Below are positions 8,237 through 17,093 of a DNA stretch of 64,000 bases, piece after piece (positions within the stretch are counted from its first letter, which is position 1; the number at the start of each line of letters is the position of its first letter). The notes beneath the pieces were generated by a model. It made no database searches and was not told where the DNA came from. It worked only from the letters and a program-made list of their open reading frames with translations. Origin of the DNA: Clostridiaceae bacterium. Its GTDB lineage: Bacteria > Bacillota > Clostridia > Peptostreptococcales > Peptostreptococcaceae. The stretch lies in NCBI GenBank assembly GCA_902362365.1, contig CABIVQ010000005.1, positions 1-64,000 of the forward strand. The letters are read 5' to 3'. A program made the position numbers and the translations under genes.

Positions 8237-8785
8237 TTATCCTTCAAAACTACTAACAAGTTCTACTATTGGAGTAACTGATTTTTTATTTGTAAAATCC
8301 ATTGGAGAATAAAAATCCCTTAAGAATTCCTTATTCCATCCTTCTAACTCATTATAGCTTTTATTTTCTAAAGATTTCCTTAAACCCTTCGTCATGACTT
8401 TATCTATAAAAGTTAAGTTTTTATAATCAAAGGCTCCTTTAAGGTAAAATAATCTTATATTGCTTAGAAGTTCTTCATTAAAATTATCATCAGCTATTTT
8501 TTCTATTGTTTTATCATTGCATTTTGATAATCCTACTGTGAAAATTATAATATTTTTATCCTTTATTTTATCATAATTCTTAGTTATAAAATTTAATCCT
8601 TTTATTTTACCTGCATGTAAAGATGATCCATAAATTATAGTTTCATAATCTTGTAAATCCCTATCTATAACATCTGAAAGCTCGTATAAATCTGCATCTA
8701 ATTTTATTGCTATCCATCCTGCATATTTCTTAGTGCTTCCATACTTAGATTTATAAATTACAGCTACCTTATTCTTTGTATCCAA
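8237..8785 (-). CDS. Flavodoxin-domain protein
   Basis: 182 residues, starting at TTG because GGAGGG lies at good distance and no ATG is near. The N-terminus VAVIYKSKYGSTKKYA is the FMN phosphate loop of the flavodoxin fold, and YGSSLHAGKIKG near residue 53 and FTVGLSKC near 93 match the flavodoxin domain that includes protoporphyrinogen oxidase HemG-like proteins. It probably binds FMN and moves electrons or reduces quinone-linked substrates. Monocistronic. Substrate cannot be told from sequence. Confidence 0.85.
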   Translation of the reverse strand: MDTKNKVAVIYKSKYGSTKKYAGWIAIKLDADLYELSDVIDRDLQDYETIIYGSSLHAGKIKGLNFITKNYDKIKDKNIIIFTVGLSKCNDKTIEKIADDNFNEELLSNIRLFYLKGAFDYKNLTFIDKVMTKGLRKSLENKSYNELEGWNKEFLRDFYSPMDFTNKKSVTPIVELVSSFEG

Positions 8786-8855
8786 GGTATATCCCTCCTA
8801 GTTATTTATATATATTAATAATAATTAGGACAAATTTATGGAATATTCCTTTCAA

Positions 8856-9464
8856 TTATTCAAATAACTTTTCTCCAATTTCTGCGAACATTTGTAGTAT
8901 TAGGAAGGCTTTTATATCGATTTCTTCATTTTCAGATAATATTCTTCTTGCATCGTCTTGTGATATTAATAGTGGTTCTATATCTTCATCTTCTTCTAAG
9001 AATTCCTTGCTTAACTCACCATTACAAGTACAGTATACAAATGCAACTGACTCATCTGTCATTCCAGGAGATAAGTAAATCTTATTTTTGCTTTTTATTT
9101 TGTTTATTTTTACTATATCAAGGCCTGTTTCTTCTTTTAACTCCCTTTGAACTGCCTTTTCCATACCTTCTTTATTGTCTACTAGACCTGCTGGTAATTC
9201 ATATATGTAGTTATTTATTGGCACTCTAAATTGCTTTATTAGAATAAGCTTCTTATATTCTTTGTGAAATGCAGCTATAACTACTGCATCAATATCCCCT
9301 TCTTTGTCATTTAAGTATATCTCACTTAATTCTTCTTTATTTTTTCTTGATGCAACTGTCCATGTTCTATCGTCACCTAATTTATTTTTATAACTAACCT
9401 CGTAAAGTCCTACAAACTTAGTTTCTACTAATGGTTTTATATCTTTTATTTTTGTATTTTTCAT
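8856..9464 (-). CDS. Nudix hydrolase, ADP-ribose pyrophosphatase type
   Basis: 202 residues. A complete Nudix box, G-x5-E-x7-REL-x-EE-x-GL, lies at about residues 96-118, just after the ELPAG segment typical of ADP-sugar pyrophosphatases. It should cleave a nucleoside diphosphate linked to another group with Mg2+. Substrate is inferred only from the ELPAG context. It is 20 bases downstream of the HD-domain gene and may share its transcript. Confidence 0.88.
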   Translation of the reverse strand: MKNTKIKDIKPLVETKFVGLYEVSYKNKLGDDRTWTVASRKNKEELSEIYLNDKEGDIDAVVIAAFHKEYKKLILIKQFRVPINNYIYELPAGLVDNKEGMEKAVQRELKEETGLDIVKINKIKSKNKIYLSPGMTDESVAFVYCTCNGELSKEFLEEDEDIEPLLISQDDARRILSENEEIDIKAFLILQMFAEIGEKLFE

Positions 9465-9485
9465 GCCCTTTCATCCCTTCTCTAT

Positions 9486-10139
9486 TTATTTGTAATTTTG
9501 CTTAAAATTCCACTCAGAATAAAACTCTTCTATGAAGTTTTCCATATACTTATGCCTTTTTTTAGCTATTTCTTTTGCCGTATTTGTATTCATTAAATCT
9601 TTTAATTTAAAAAGTTTTTCATAAAAATGATTTATAGTGTGATTATCTTTATTTTTAACTTCATCTAAAGACTTAAAATCTATAGGTTTTATGCTAGGAT
9701 CGTACATACTTCTATTTTTACTTCCACCGTATGCAAAAGCTCTTGCTATTCCTATAGCTCCTAATGCATCTAGTCTATCTGCATCTTGTACTACCATACC
9801 TTCAATAGTATTTTGTGTAGAATCTACAACCCCACCCTTATAAGACATAGTTTTTATAATATTTAAAATTCTATTAGAATCTTCTTCACTTACTTCTACA
9901 GATTTAAGAAATTCTTCTGTGACTGTTGTATTGTATACATCAGAAAATTTCCAATCATCAATGTCATGTAAAAGAGCTGTCATCTCAACAATAAACATAT
10001 CTGCACTTTCCTTTTGGGCTAAGTATTTTGCCATATTACAAACTCTTTCAACATGAAACCAATCATGTCCACTTCCTTCTTTATACATTTTTTCTTTAAC
10101 AAAATCTCTAGTTTTTTCAAGTATTAATGCTTTATTCAT
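9486..10139 (-). CDS. HD-domain phosphohydrolase (YedJ-like)
   Basis: 217 residues from ATG at 10139, chosen over an upstream TTG because GGGAG precedes it and overlaps the longer frame. The metal-binding HD pattern is clear: HDWFHVERV (first His), LLHDIDDWKF (His-Asp pair near residue 62) and VVQDADRLDALG (last Asp near 125). This matches the predicted HD phosphohydrolase family that acts on small phosphate esters or nucleotides. It lies between the UvrC-like gene and the Nudix gene, all leftward. Confidence 0.87.
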   Translation of the reverse strand: MNKALILEKTRDFVKEKMYKEGSGHDWFHVERVCNMAKYLAQKESADMFIVEMTALLHDIDDWKFSDVYNTTVTEEFLKSVEVSEEDSNRILNIIKTMSYKGGVVDSTQNTIEGMVVQDADRLDALGAIGIARAFAYGGSKNRSMYDPSIKPIDFKSLDEVKNKDNHTINHFYEKLFKLKDLMNTNTAKEIAKKRHKYMENFIEEFYSEWNFKQNYK

Positions 10140-10183
10140 AATGTAAGTATCTCCCAATTTTAGTCTATCTTAATTTTGTAATT

Positions 10184-11176
10184 TTACAAATCAACATACA
10201 TATAATTAATATCTTTGTTATTTTCTATATAATTATAAATTATATTTATAAAATCAATGCTCGACTTATCTATTATTTCTTTAGTCTTTTCTTTTTCTTT
10301 TAAAATTCTATCTCTTATGTCTAAAGTAAGCTCTTCTTTAATTTTATCATTAATTTTATTTAAATCTATTATTTTACTATACAAAATTTTACCATATCCA
10401 ATCAGATATATTTTAACTAAACTTTCATTTAATTTAATCCAGCCTATTAATAATTTATTATCTACAGCTTTAGTTATTATTTGTTGTTTTCTAAAAAGGC
10501 TATTCATCAAATCCATATTTTTCTTGATTCTTTGAGCTTCTTCAAAATTTAAACATTGAATTGCATCGTTCATTTGTTTTGTTAGTATATTTAAAATTTC
10601 ATCATTTTTTCCATTTAATATTTTTATTATATTTTCTAATATATCCTTATATAAATCCTTATTTTCTATGCTTCTGCATGGACCTATACATTTATTCAAA
10701 TCATATCTTATACACTTTGTAAACTTTTGACAATTAGGTAATTTATATACTTCAATAAATATATTTTTTATTTCCTCTAATTTTCTCTCCATGGTGTATG
10801 GCCCAAAATAAATATAGTCATCATTTTCTATATGATCTACAATGTAAATGCCTTTTTGAGAATTTATTTTTATATAACAATAATTTTCATATTTTTTCAT
10901 TAACGTGTTGTACATAGGTTTTATTTCTTGTATTTTTTCGCACTCTAAAATAAGTGCATCTAACTCTGTATCTGTAGTTGTTATAGTTATATCTGAAATA
11001 TTCTTAACCATTCGTTTTATTTTTCTAGAATGATTGTCAGAATTTACAAAATAACTTTTAATTCTATCTCTTAAACTTTTAGATTTTCCAACATAAATAA
11101 TATTACCTTTATCATCTCTCATCATATATATTCCAGGGCTTTGAGGGAAATCTTTAATTTTTTCTTTTATGTCCAT
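10184..11176 (-). CDS. Short UvrC-like GIY-YIG protein
   Basis: 330 residues, about half the length of UvrC. The N-terminus carries the UvrC GIY-YIG nuclease (SPGIYMMRDDKGNIIYVGKS, catalytic Tyr and Arg). A cysteine cluster follows near residues 151-167, then a UVR-type coiled segment (MNDAIQCLNFEEAQRIKK) near 205-222. The C-terminal RNase H-like nuclease and helix-hairpin-helix parts of UvrC are absent. This is like the E. coli Cho idea of a UvrC homologue that makes only the 3' incision, but with a UVR motif kept. Role in excision repair is inference. Confidence 0.82.
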   Translation of the reverse strand: MDIKEKIKDFPQSPGIYMMRDDKGNIIYVGKSKSLRDRIKSYFVNSDNHSRKIKRMVKNISDITITTTDTELDALILECEKIQEIKPMYNTLMKKYENYCYIKINSQKGIYIVDHIENDDYIYFGPYTMERKLEEIKNIFIEVYKLPNCQKFTKCIRYDLNKCIGPCRSIENKDLYKDILENIIKILNGKNDEILNILTKQMNDAIQCLNFEEAQRIKKNMDLMNSLFRKQQIITKAVDNKLLIGWIKLNESLVKIYLIGYGKILYSKIIDLNKINDKIKEELTLDIRDRILKEKEKTKEIIDKSSIDFINIIYNYIENNKDINYMYVDL

Positions 11177-11198
11177 AGTTACTCCTTTGATGAAAAAT

Positions 11199-11927
11199 TT
11201 ACAACTTATTTATTTCATTATACCTCATTCTGTATGCAAAAATTGCTGTTTCACTAAGCTTTTCTATTAAATTTCCATTTACACAAAATCCTACAACTGC
11301 ACCAATACCAGGCATTAGTTGAAAAAACTTAGCTAAATCTAAATAATCTCTATATTCTTGTTGGAACTTTTTCCAATCAAAATCATTTATATCACTTGGA
11401 AGTGTATTTGTATATTTACCCCAATTTTCCATTTGCTCAAATACTGTCTTTCTATGTGCTTTAGATGAAAATGCAATTTCCATTATGTTTAATATATATA
11501 TTCTTTCTTTGTAATCTCTTACGTCGTATCCGTATATGGCTGCAATATCATAAAGTAGCTTTACTTTAATGCCAAGTAATAATGGAAAATCTGCTAATCC
11601 TATAAGAAATCCACCTGCTCCAGTACCTGCTCCTTCTATCATTGCAGTCTTTTTGTATATTTTTGTTTTTTCTTTGATTAAGTTTTCTCTTTCTTCTAAT
11701 GTTAGGTCTGTGTATGGTTTCTTAGTAATGTATTTATATCCAAATAATACTGCTTTTACCATACTTTTTATTGCTACTGTCATTATTTCATGGTATTTTT
11801 GAGGAAGTAAGTCGTTGAATTTACCTTGGGCTTTGTTAGTTCCTCTTTCTATTATTGATGGCTTTTTTCTCATCTTTTTCTTCCATTTTATTAGTTCTTG
11901 TTTTGCATTGCTTTCGTAATTATTCAT
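11199..11927 (-). CDS. EcsC family protein
   Basis: 242 residues matching the EcsC family: the glycine-rich hydrophobic segment GAGTGAGGFLIGLADFPLL near residues 99-117, then KVKLLYDIAAIYGYD and a conserved C-terminal GIGAVVGF segment. The family is membrane-associated. EcsC of Bacillus is linked to the Ecs ABC transporter, which is absent here. It reads leftward behind a terminator at 11959-11993, with the UvrC-like gene 22 bases downstream. Confidence 0.85.
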   Translation of the reverse strand: MNNYESNAKQELIKWKKKMRKKPSIIERGTNKAQGKFNDLLPQKYHEIMTVAIKSMVKAVLFGYKYITKKPYTDLTLEERENLIKEKTKIYKKTAMIEGAGTGAGGFLIGLADFPLLLGIKVKLLYDIAAIYGYDVRDYKERIYILNIMEIAFSSKAHRKTVFEQMENWGKYTNTLPSDINDFDWKKFQQEYRDYLDLAKFFQLMPGIGAVVGFCVNGNLIEKLSETAIFAYRMRYNEINKL

Positions 11928-11958
11928 TTTTTTCTCTCCTAATATATATTATACATTA

Positions 11959-11993
11959 AAAAACCTACGTCTAGTTTTTATACGTAGGGTTTT
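11959..11993 (-). terminator. CCTACGT-type terminator hairpin
   Basis: ACCTACGT/ACGTAGGGT arms around a T-rich loop, then TTTTATTG. One of five related hairpins in the window (see findings). It ends transcripts of the broken regulator to its right. Confidence 0.75.
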
Positions 11994-12007
11994 ATTGTTT
12001 ATTTTCG

Positions 12008-12258
12008 TTATTTATTAATAATATTTCTTACTTAAACCTCATTTATTCCAAACTTTCTTGAGATAGACTTGTAATATGTGTTAAATTTTTTTTTAATTAT
12101 CTTGTTTCTATAAGTTTTAATAAGACTACTTTCATTAGAAATGTATAAGTTACTTCCTCCTGCAAGCTTTACTAAGTCTTTAAAAGCATCTATACCTATT
12201 GTTTCAACTATATCCATAATCCCTTTGGTAGATCTTCTTTAGTCATTTGTTCTAACAT
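12008..12258 (-). pseudogene. Mor-family transcription regulator, inactivated
   Basis: Closely related along its whole length to the intact gene at 39778-40035. It starts ATG at 12258 (MLEQMTKEDLP), but one base is missing after the GGA codon near 12213, and the frame resumes at MDIVETIGIDAF. The codon after GINEV is TAA where the intact copy has CAG, after which VRNIIN still follows. Both lesions are typical of decay. The intact relative has a helix-turn-helix at its C-terminus, so this copy should bind no DNA. Confidence 0.88.
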
Positions 12259-12404
12259 AAAATCCATCCTATCTTAATTAAATTATAACACTTTCATAAA
12301 GCTTATAAATTATTTTAAGTTATTGATTATGTATTTTAATAAAATCTAATTGCTTAACATCTTCAATTGATAATAATTAATAACTTAATAATACCAAACT
12401 GAAC

Positions 12405-12445
12405 AAAAAAGTGCCCACTAAAGCAAATATTTTCGTGGACACTTC
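12405..12445 (-). terminator. Terminator after ferritin-like gene
   Basis: AAGTG-CCCAC pairs with GTGG-CACTT around an AT-rich loop; T-run on the minus strand. About 50 bases beyond the stop at 12495. Nothing else seen between 12259 and 12494. Confidence 0.6.
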
Positions 12446-12494
12446 ACATATATAAAAAACCTTCTTTTTATATTTTAAAAGAAAGTTTCTAATC

Positions 12495-12965
12495 TTAACG
12501 CTTTAAAACTGTTGTATATATATAATTATACAAATTGGCATGTCTTAGTTCATCACTTAATATATTAAATACCATATCTCTATAAGCTAAATTGGGCATT
12601 CCCCCCATTATTACTCTATATCTTTTAACTGCATTTAATTCTCCATTTAATGCCATAAGTATTCCATCTACAAAACTAGCTGGTGGTACAAATTCTTCTT
12701 CTTCTGGATTAGCATCTTTTCCTGTAAATATTTTATACATTTCCTTAAACACTTTATTGTGAGATATTTCATCATCTCTTATAGAAATTATAGTGTCTTT
12801 TATTTCCTTAGCCTGTTTTGATGTTATTCCTTCTGTTGGAATGTTATTTATTAACCATTCATAAAATAATGCATCGTATTGTTCTCCCTCAACTGATTGT
12901 TCTATAAGGTTTACTGCATTTATAAAACCTTGAGGTGTTGGATAATTATAGTTATAATTAAACAT
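12495..12965 (-). CDS. Ferritin-like / rubrerythrin-like di-iron protein
   Basis: 156 residues in a four-helix pattern. Metal-ligand-like motifs occur in pairs: YEWLINN with an early Glu, RDDEISHNKVF (E..H) near residue 73, ELNAVKRY near 114 and LSDELRHANLYNY (E..H) near 134. Related proteins in Clostridia and Bacillus lie near spore or oxidative-stress genes. A role in iron or peroxide handling is inference. Monocistronic. Confidence 0.75.
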   Translation of the reverse strand: MFNYNYNYPTPQGFINAVNLIEQSVEGEQYDALFYEWLINNIPTEGITSKQAKEIKDTIISIRDDEISHNKVFKEMYKIFTGKDANPEEEEFVPPASFVDGILMALNGELNAVKRYRVIMGGMPNLAYRDMVFNILSDELRHANLYNYIYTTVLKR

Positions 12966-13054
12966 GTTTGTCCTCCCTTATAATATACGCTCAGTTTATA
13001 CTATTCGGGTATACAAATTCTGTTACATGGATTTACATTTTAATATTTTTAACG

Positions 13055-13243
13055 CTATGAACTAAAATATAGCATCACTTTATATTCATTATAATCTCTA
13101 TTAATTAATTTAATTAAGACATGCTTTAAACAGTTTTTATTTTTATTAACTTTTATGCCGAATAGATCATCAAAAACTGGTGACGTTTTTATTATCCCTC
13201 TAAATTTTGATTGAGAGTGATGGTCTTTAACTATACCAAGCAT
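13055..13243 (-). CDS. Short unrecognised ORF, possibly a gene fragment
   Basis: 62 codons from an ATG without a convincing ribosome-binding site. The frame stays open upstream for seven more protein-like codons (YLGKAQG) before a stop, which suggests the 5' end of a longer gene was lost. Neither function nor family recognised. It is flanked by remnants on one side and the ferritin-like gene on the other. Confidence 0.3.
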   Translation of the reverse strand: MLGIVKDHHSQSKFRGIIKTSPVFDDLFGIKVNKNKNCLKHVLIKLINRDYNEYKVMLYFSS

Positions 13244-13316
13244 ACCTTGAGCTTTTCCGAGGTATTATCTATTGGATTTTTTATTTTGCAATATATTAAT
13301 ATAAGAAACTAATATA

Positions 13317-14168
13317 TTAAAAATCTTTTATTATACTTGGGTGTTCAAATATGCTATCTAATTTTTTTATAAAAGGTATTACTTCTCCAAAATCTAATGC
13401 ACGATGGTCAAATGCCAAGCATATAGGTAAGATTTTACGAATACCTATAGATTTGTCTCCATTTTCATCAATGTATACACCTGGTTTTTCTAAAATCGCA
13501 CCAAAACCAATTACACAGACTTGTGGTGGTATAATGTCTAACATAGCAATAGCACCTTTTTGCTCCCTATATGTAGATCCAATATTTGATATAGTTATAG
13601 TACCGATTTCTAAAGGTATCTTAGATTTATTTTGACTATTATCTTCAGACATTTGATATTCTCCACTTATTATTCTGTCTATAATACTATAGTTTATTTT
13701 ATCTGAAAATGATTTAGATAGAGACTGTGTATCTATATTTTAAATTTTTTCACCTAAATCTTTAATATGTTTATTAATTTCATATAGAGACATTTCTTCA
13801 ATATTATTTATACTTATTGTCATCATTTTTCCACTTGGTAAAATCCAAGGCATATTTACATTAATATCTTTAATTGTGCGAATTTCACCTTCACCAGTAC
13901 TTTGATTATATGACAGATGAGAATTTAGTTTTGGTGCAAATTTTAATCCTTCTGAAAATACTTTTAACATTAATGAATTGATAGAAACATTTTTTAAAGA
14001 ACTATCTTCTATTCTTAATTTTTTAAATTCATCAATAAAATCTGTAACATCTGGCTCATACATATAAGATACATGTGGTATAGTCTGCCAAGATTTAGTG
14101 GTCATATATGATATAACTTTTCTTTCAACTGAAAATTTTTCTATATTATTAATTGTTAATTTGCTCAT
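13317..14168 (-). pseudogene. 2-oxoacid dehydrogenase acyltransferase (E2) catalytic domain, split by a stop
   Basis: 284 codons in one continuous frame, interrupted by a single TAA at 13742-13740 after LGEKI. The first half has the E2 features MTTKSWQTIPHVSYMYEPDV and NSLMLKVF. The second half has GTITISNIG, PPQVCVIGFG and the active-site His in AFDHRALDFGE. There is no lipoyl or subunit-binding domain, so this is a free-standing E2 catalytic domain of the chloramphenicol-acetyltransferase fold. One nonsense mutation separates it from an intact gene. An internal ATG at 13652 could yield only the C-terminal part. Confidence 0.85.
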
Positions 14169-14278
14169 AATAAATCTCCTATATTTTATTTTAATATTAA
14201 TTATTATTTAGTAATTTAAAATAAAATATACTTTATTCACCTTATATAACAATTGTGAATCAAACAGTTATAATATAA

Positions 14279-14640
14279 TTATAACTGTTTATATATATCA
14301 GCATAATTAACCTTGATTTGTTCTTTAAGTTGTTTGTTTTCTTCTTCAAGTCTTTTAATTTTTCTTTTTAAACTTGCAATAATTGCATCTTTGTTATTAT
14401 CATTCATTTCTCTTTTAACTTGTGATGGAGTAGGAACTTGTGATTGCTGTTGTCTAAGAGTTTCAATACATTCTCTAATATCTTCATTATCATATAAAGT
14501 TTTTTTAGTGACTCCACTTTTATTTGCAACACTATTAAAATTTATAGCCTTTGTATTGCTTTATCAACCTTTTCTTGTGTCAGATCCTTTCGTTTGCTAT
14601 GCAATTCTTTTTTATTATGACTCGAATTATAAATTTAAAC
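14279..14640 (-). pseudogene. Tn554-type TnpC (DUF6262) remnant
   Basis: About 88 codons read FNSVANKSGVTKKTLY, then TPSQVKREMNDNNKDAI and a leucine-zipper-like coiled coil (SLKRKIKRLEEENKQLKEQ) ending ADIYKQL. This is the conserved C-terminal part of the TnpC regulator of Tn554-family transposons. Upstream codons (SKRKDLTQEKVDKAIQRL) belong to the same protein but in another frame, so one base is lost. No TnpA or TnpB integrase remains nearby. A perfect 13-base inverted repeat overlaps the stop (14265-14293). Confidence 0.8.
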
Positions 14641-14642
14641 AT

Positions 14643-14671
14643 AAAAAAAGACACGCAATGTGTCTTTTTCA
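14643..14671 (-). terminator. Terminator of cold-shock gene
   Basis: AAAAAGACAC/GTGTCTTTTT hairpin with GCAAT loop, 13 bases past the stop at 14684. Confidence 0.85.
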
Positions 14672-14683
14672 CGAACATATATA

Positions 14684-14884
14684 TTATAATATAGTTACAT
14701 TTTCTGCTTGAGGGCCTCTAGCACCTTTAACTATATTAAAGTTTACTTTCTGACCTTCCTCTAGTGATTTGAACCCATCAGCTTGTATAGCTGAAAAATG
14801 TACGAATACATCATCTCCTCCGTCTACTGATATAAATCCAAATCCTTTTTCATTGTTAAACCATTTTACTGTTCCATTATTCAT
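14684..14884 (-). CDS. Cold-shock protein, CspA family
   Basis: 66 residues, the standard length. It has both RNA-binding motifs of the cold-shock fold, KGFGFI near residue 13 and DVFVHFSAI near 25, and begins [10 protein letters not shown]. It should act as an RNA chaperone. TAGGAG precedes the ATG. The ~200 bases upstream are AT-rich and may be a structured cold-shock leader, but I could not define one. Several paralogues are usual in this group. Confidence 0.95.
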   Translation of the reverse strand: MNNGTVKWFNNEKGFGFISVDGGDDVFVHFSAIQADGFKSLEEGQKVNFNIVKGARGPQAENVTIL

Positions 14885-15120
14885 AAAAAATACTCCTATA
14901 AACCTATCTCTAGATCTCTCTTAATTTATTTGTATGTTACTACATATATCATTATATGCATTTAATGTTTATTTGATACTAGTTTTTTCGTAAATTCATG
15001 TAATTTATATATTAATTTCATTAAAAAAGATTATACTTATCTAATAAAATACTTTTAATAAGTGCTAAGTATTTAATTTTTAATTTCTTAATATAAGTTA
15101 ATCTAATTTTTTAATAAACT

Positions 15121-15441
15121 CTATCTCTTATTCAATATATATGAGTTTATTCCATACTGATTAAAATAATCAACCAATAAACTACCATTTATAAGGGATA
15201 TATTATTATCCGCTGCAAACTTCTCACATTGAGTACTAAAATTACTTGTAGATATAAATATCCCCTTCATAGCATCAGAATTTCTAACTACAGACTCAAA
15301 TTCTCTAAGCTTTGGTATATCTATGTTATTCTTATACCTTTGTTTTTGTTCTTTTATTAATTCTTTTGTTACTTGTTTTGTGAAGTTGCCTGCTCCTTTT
15401 TTGCCATAGTTTATGCTCCTTGTGCGAGTTATATACTTACA
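15121..15441 (-). pseudogene. Remnant of an Mrr-like restriction endonuclease
   Basis: Minus strand, about 106 codons open, with no start codon (a stop lies directly upstream). The text GIFISTSNFSTQCEKFAAD followed by ISLINGSLLVDYF matches the C-terminal core of Mrr-type nucleases, where the sequence after the catalytic lysine reads FITTS-F and IDG--L. The catalytic Asp and Gln/Glu-x-Lys part is missing, so it is inactive. It fills the 750-base gap between the cold-shock and VanZ genes; the rest of the gap shows only AT-rich sequence and a terminator. Confidence 0.6.
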
Positions 15442-15471
15442 TTATTTGCATAAATTTCATTTTTATAAATT

Positions 15472-15510
15472 AAAAACCCTACGTCTGATTTTGATACGTA
15501 GAGCTTTATA
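15472..15510 (-). terminator. CCTACGT-type terminator after VanZ gene
   Basis: CCCTACGT/ACGTAGAG arms, loop of 10-12 bases, A-run before and TTTATAATT after on the relevant strand. Member of the recurring family. Confidence 0.6.
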
Positions 15511-15638
15511 ATTCTTCCTTTTTCAATTTTAGCGCCTTCCTTTTTAAGATATGTGTCTATTGCTAATTATTAATTAACTCGTTATGCTAGTTAATTTAAT
15601 ATATTTTTATAATTCGCAATATATCAACATTGCTTAAC

Positions 15639-16244
15639 TTAATTTTCTTCAATTAATTGTGGATATATTTTATCTATCGTACTTTTTATTTTACCTTTAT
15701 ACATAAGTTTAAATATACACCATGCTATAACTCCACCTAATGTATTTAATATTAAATCTTCTACGTGAACAGCTCTTATACCAGACAGTCCCAGTATATT
15801 CATAAATAATTGAATCAACTCTATTGATAATGATATTAAAAAAGCTATTATCGTAGAGGACTTTAAATTTCTTACTTTTTCACTTATTGCACATATATAC
15901 AGTACGAATGGTATTAATAAGACTAAATTCCCAACTACATTTCTTATTATAGTTCTAAAGAAAATTCCACCTTTAAAATAGTCTATAAATGGTACGATGC
16001 TTATATTACATCTTTCTAGAAAACTTAATTCCTGTATATGTGGTAACATTCCACCTATGTATATAGGTAAAATAGTTATTCCTATAAGTAAAAATAAATA
16101 TATCACAAATAAATTAGTTAAAATTTCATATCCGATATTGAATTTAACACCTTTTTTTCTTCTGTTTGCTAAAATTATTATTCTTACGATTATCCATATC
16201 GGTAATCCAAGTATTAATAGCCCCTGTAGTTCAAATGAATACAT
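15639..16244 (-). CDS. VanZ family membrane protein
   Basis: 201 residues with about five membrane segments. The VanZ core is visible: RNVVGNLVLLIPFVLY near residue 105, then SIELIQLFMNILGLSGIRAVHVEDLILNTLGG, split here as SIELIQLF and EDLILNTLGG near 146-175. VanZ-type proteins give low teicoplanin resistance in enterococci; most homologues are of unknown role. Single gene. A second VanZ domain protein is at 42338-43762. Confidence 0.85.
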   Translation of the reverse strand: MYSFELQGLLILGLPIWIIVRIIILANRRKKGVKFNIGYEILTNLFVIYLFLLIGITILPIYIGGMLPHIQELSFLERCNISIVPFIDYFKGGIFFRTIIRNVVGNLVLLIPFVLYICAISEKVRNLKSSTIIAFLISLSIELIQLFMNILGLSGIRAVHVEDLILNTLGGVIAWCIFKLMYKGKIKSTIDKIYPQLIEEN

Positions 16245-16539
16245 TTCTTACTCCTCCTCAACCACTTTTGTGTATTTCCAATATTCAACATACCATAATT
16301 ACAAATTTATATCAATTATTTTTATATGTACACTAAAACAGATGTTTTTATGAACACATAAAATAATCACAACATTTGCTTCGCACTATATAGGAGTTGT
16401 AAACTTTGGCTATATTATATATTACATTGAAGAATTTTCAGTAAAAAAACTATTTGTAAACAGTATTACCTATAATACTTAACTTTAATTTAATTCAATA
16501 ATCTATTTTTATAGTATATCTAATTATAGATATACCTTT

Positions 16540-16902
16540 TTATTTTATGTTTGATTTAATTTCATTTACTTTAGACTCTAAGTCTTCTAAGTATTGATAT
16601 AATTCATTTAATTGTTTATATACTACTGTATTCATCTGATCATTTTCATATACAACTGTAGCATGTCCATTGTTTATGAAACTTTTTAACTCATATCCTG
16701 AATCTAATACTTTTGGATCATCATTTATTTTTTTAATATAATTATCTATACTTTCAAGCTTTTTATTTACTTTCTTTAATAAAGAGGTCTTTATTATATT
16801 AATAACTATATTACCATTTAAATATTCTCCTGATTCAATATATCCTCTAGATTTCTTTATATCTATAAGAATATTTTCACAATAATCATATAAATTCTCC
16901 AT
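16540..16902 (-). CDS. Small coiled-coil protein, unknown
   Basis: 120 residues, with charged helices at both ends (KKVNKKLESIDNYIKK and LEDLESKVNEIKSNIK) and no signal or membrane segment. ATG is preceded by TAGGAGAATTATA. No family recognised. A truncated gene (16913-17011) ends ten bases upstream, so it was once second in an operon whose first gene has been removed. Its partner and role are lost with that gene. Confidence 0.6.
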   Translation of the reverse strand: MENLYDYCENILIDIKKSRGYIESGEYLNGNIVINIIKTSLLKKVNKKLESIDNYIKKINDDPKVLDSGYELKSFINNGHATVVYENDQMNTVVYKQLNELYQYLEDLESKVNEIKSNIK

Positions 16903-16912
16903 TATAATTCTC

Positions 16913-17011
16913 CTATCTTAAATTTGTTGATACACTAGCTATACCTGCTCCTGCATAAGTTATATTACTAATTGATTTGCTTTTTTTCAATAATTTTTTC
17001 AAAACTGGACA
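16913..17011 (-). pseudogene. C-terminal stub of a lost gene
   Basis: About 32 codons without a start, ending ITYAGAGIASVSTNLR then TAG, with the 16540 gene's ribosome-binding site overlapping the stop. The frame begins exactly inside the direct repeat at 17000-17033, so the upstream part was replaced there. Confidence 0.45.
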
Positions 17012-17033
17012 TTAAATATGCAAAACTGGACAT
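17000..17033. repeat. Two direct copies of CAAAACTGGACAT, possible IS21-type end
   Basis: CAAAACTGGACAT at 17000-17012 and again at 17021-17033, 21 bases apart. Multiple short direct repeats of this kind mark the ends of IS21-family elements. No istA or istB is present, so this would be a scar. Family assignment is from memory of such ends, not from a search. Confidence 0.4.
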
Positions 17034-17093
17034 ATTTAAAACAGAGCCTTTTATATTAATTCTAGACATGCCTTGCTAAAATATCTAGTAGTA

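Noticed and set aside
14313-14711. Plus-strand open frame rich in Leu, Phe and Ser
   Set aside because: It is the complement of the TnpC coiled coil; Lys/Glu-rich coiled coils give Leu/Phe/Ser-rich shadows.
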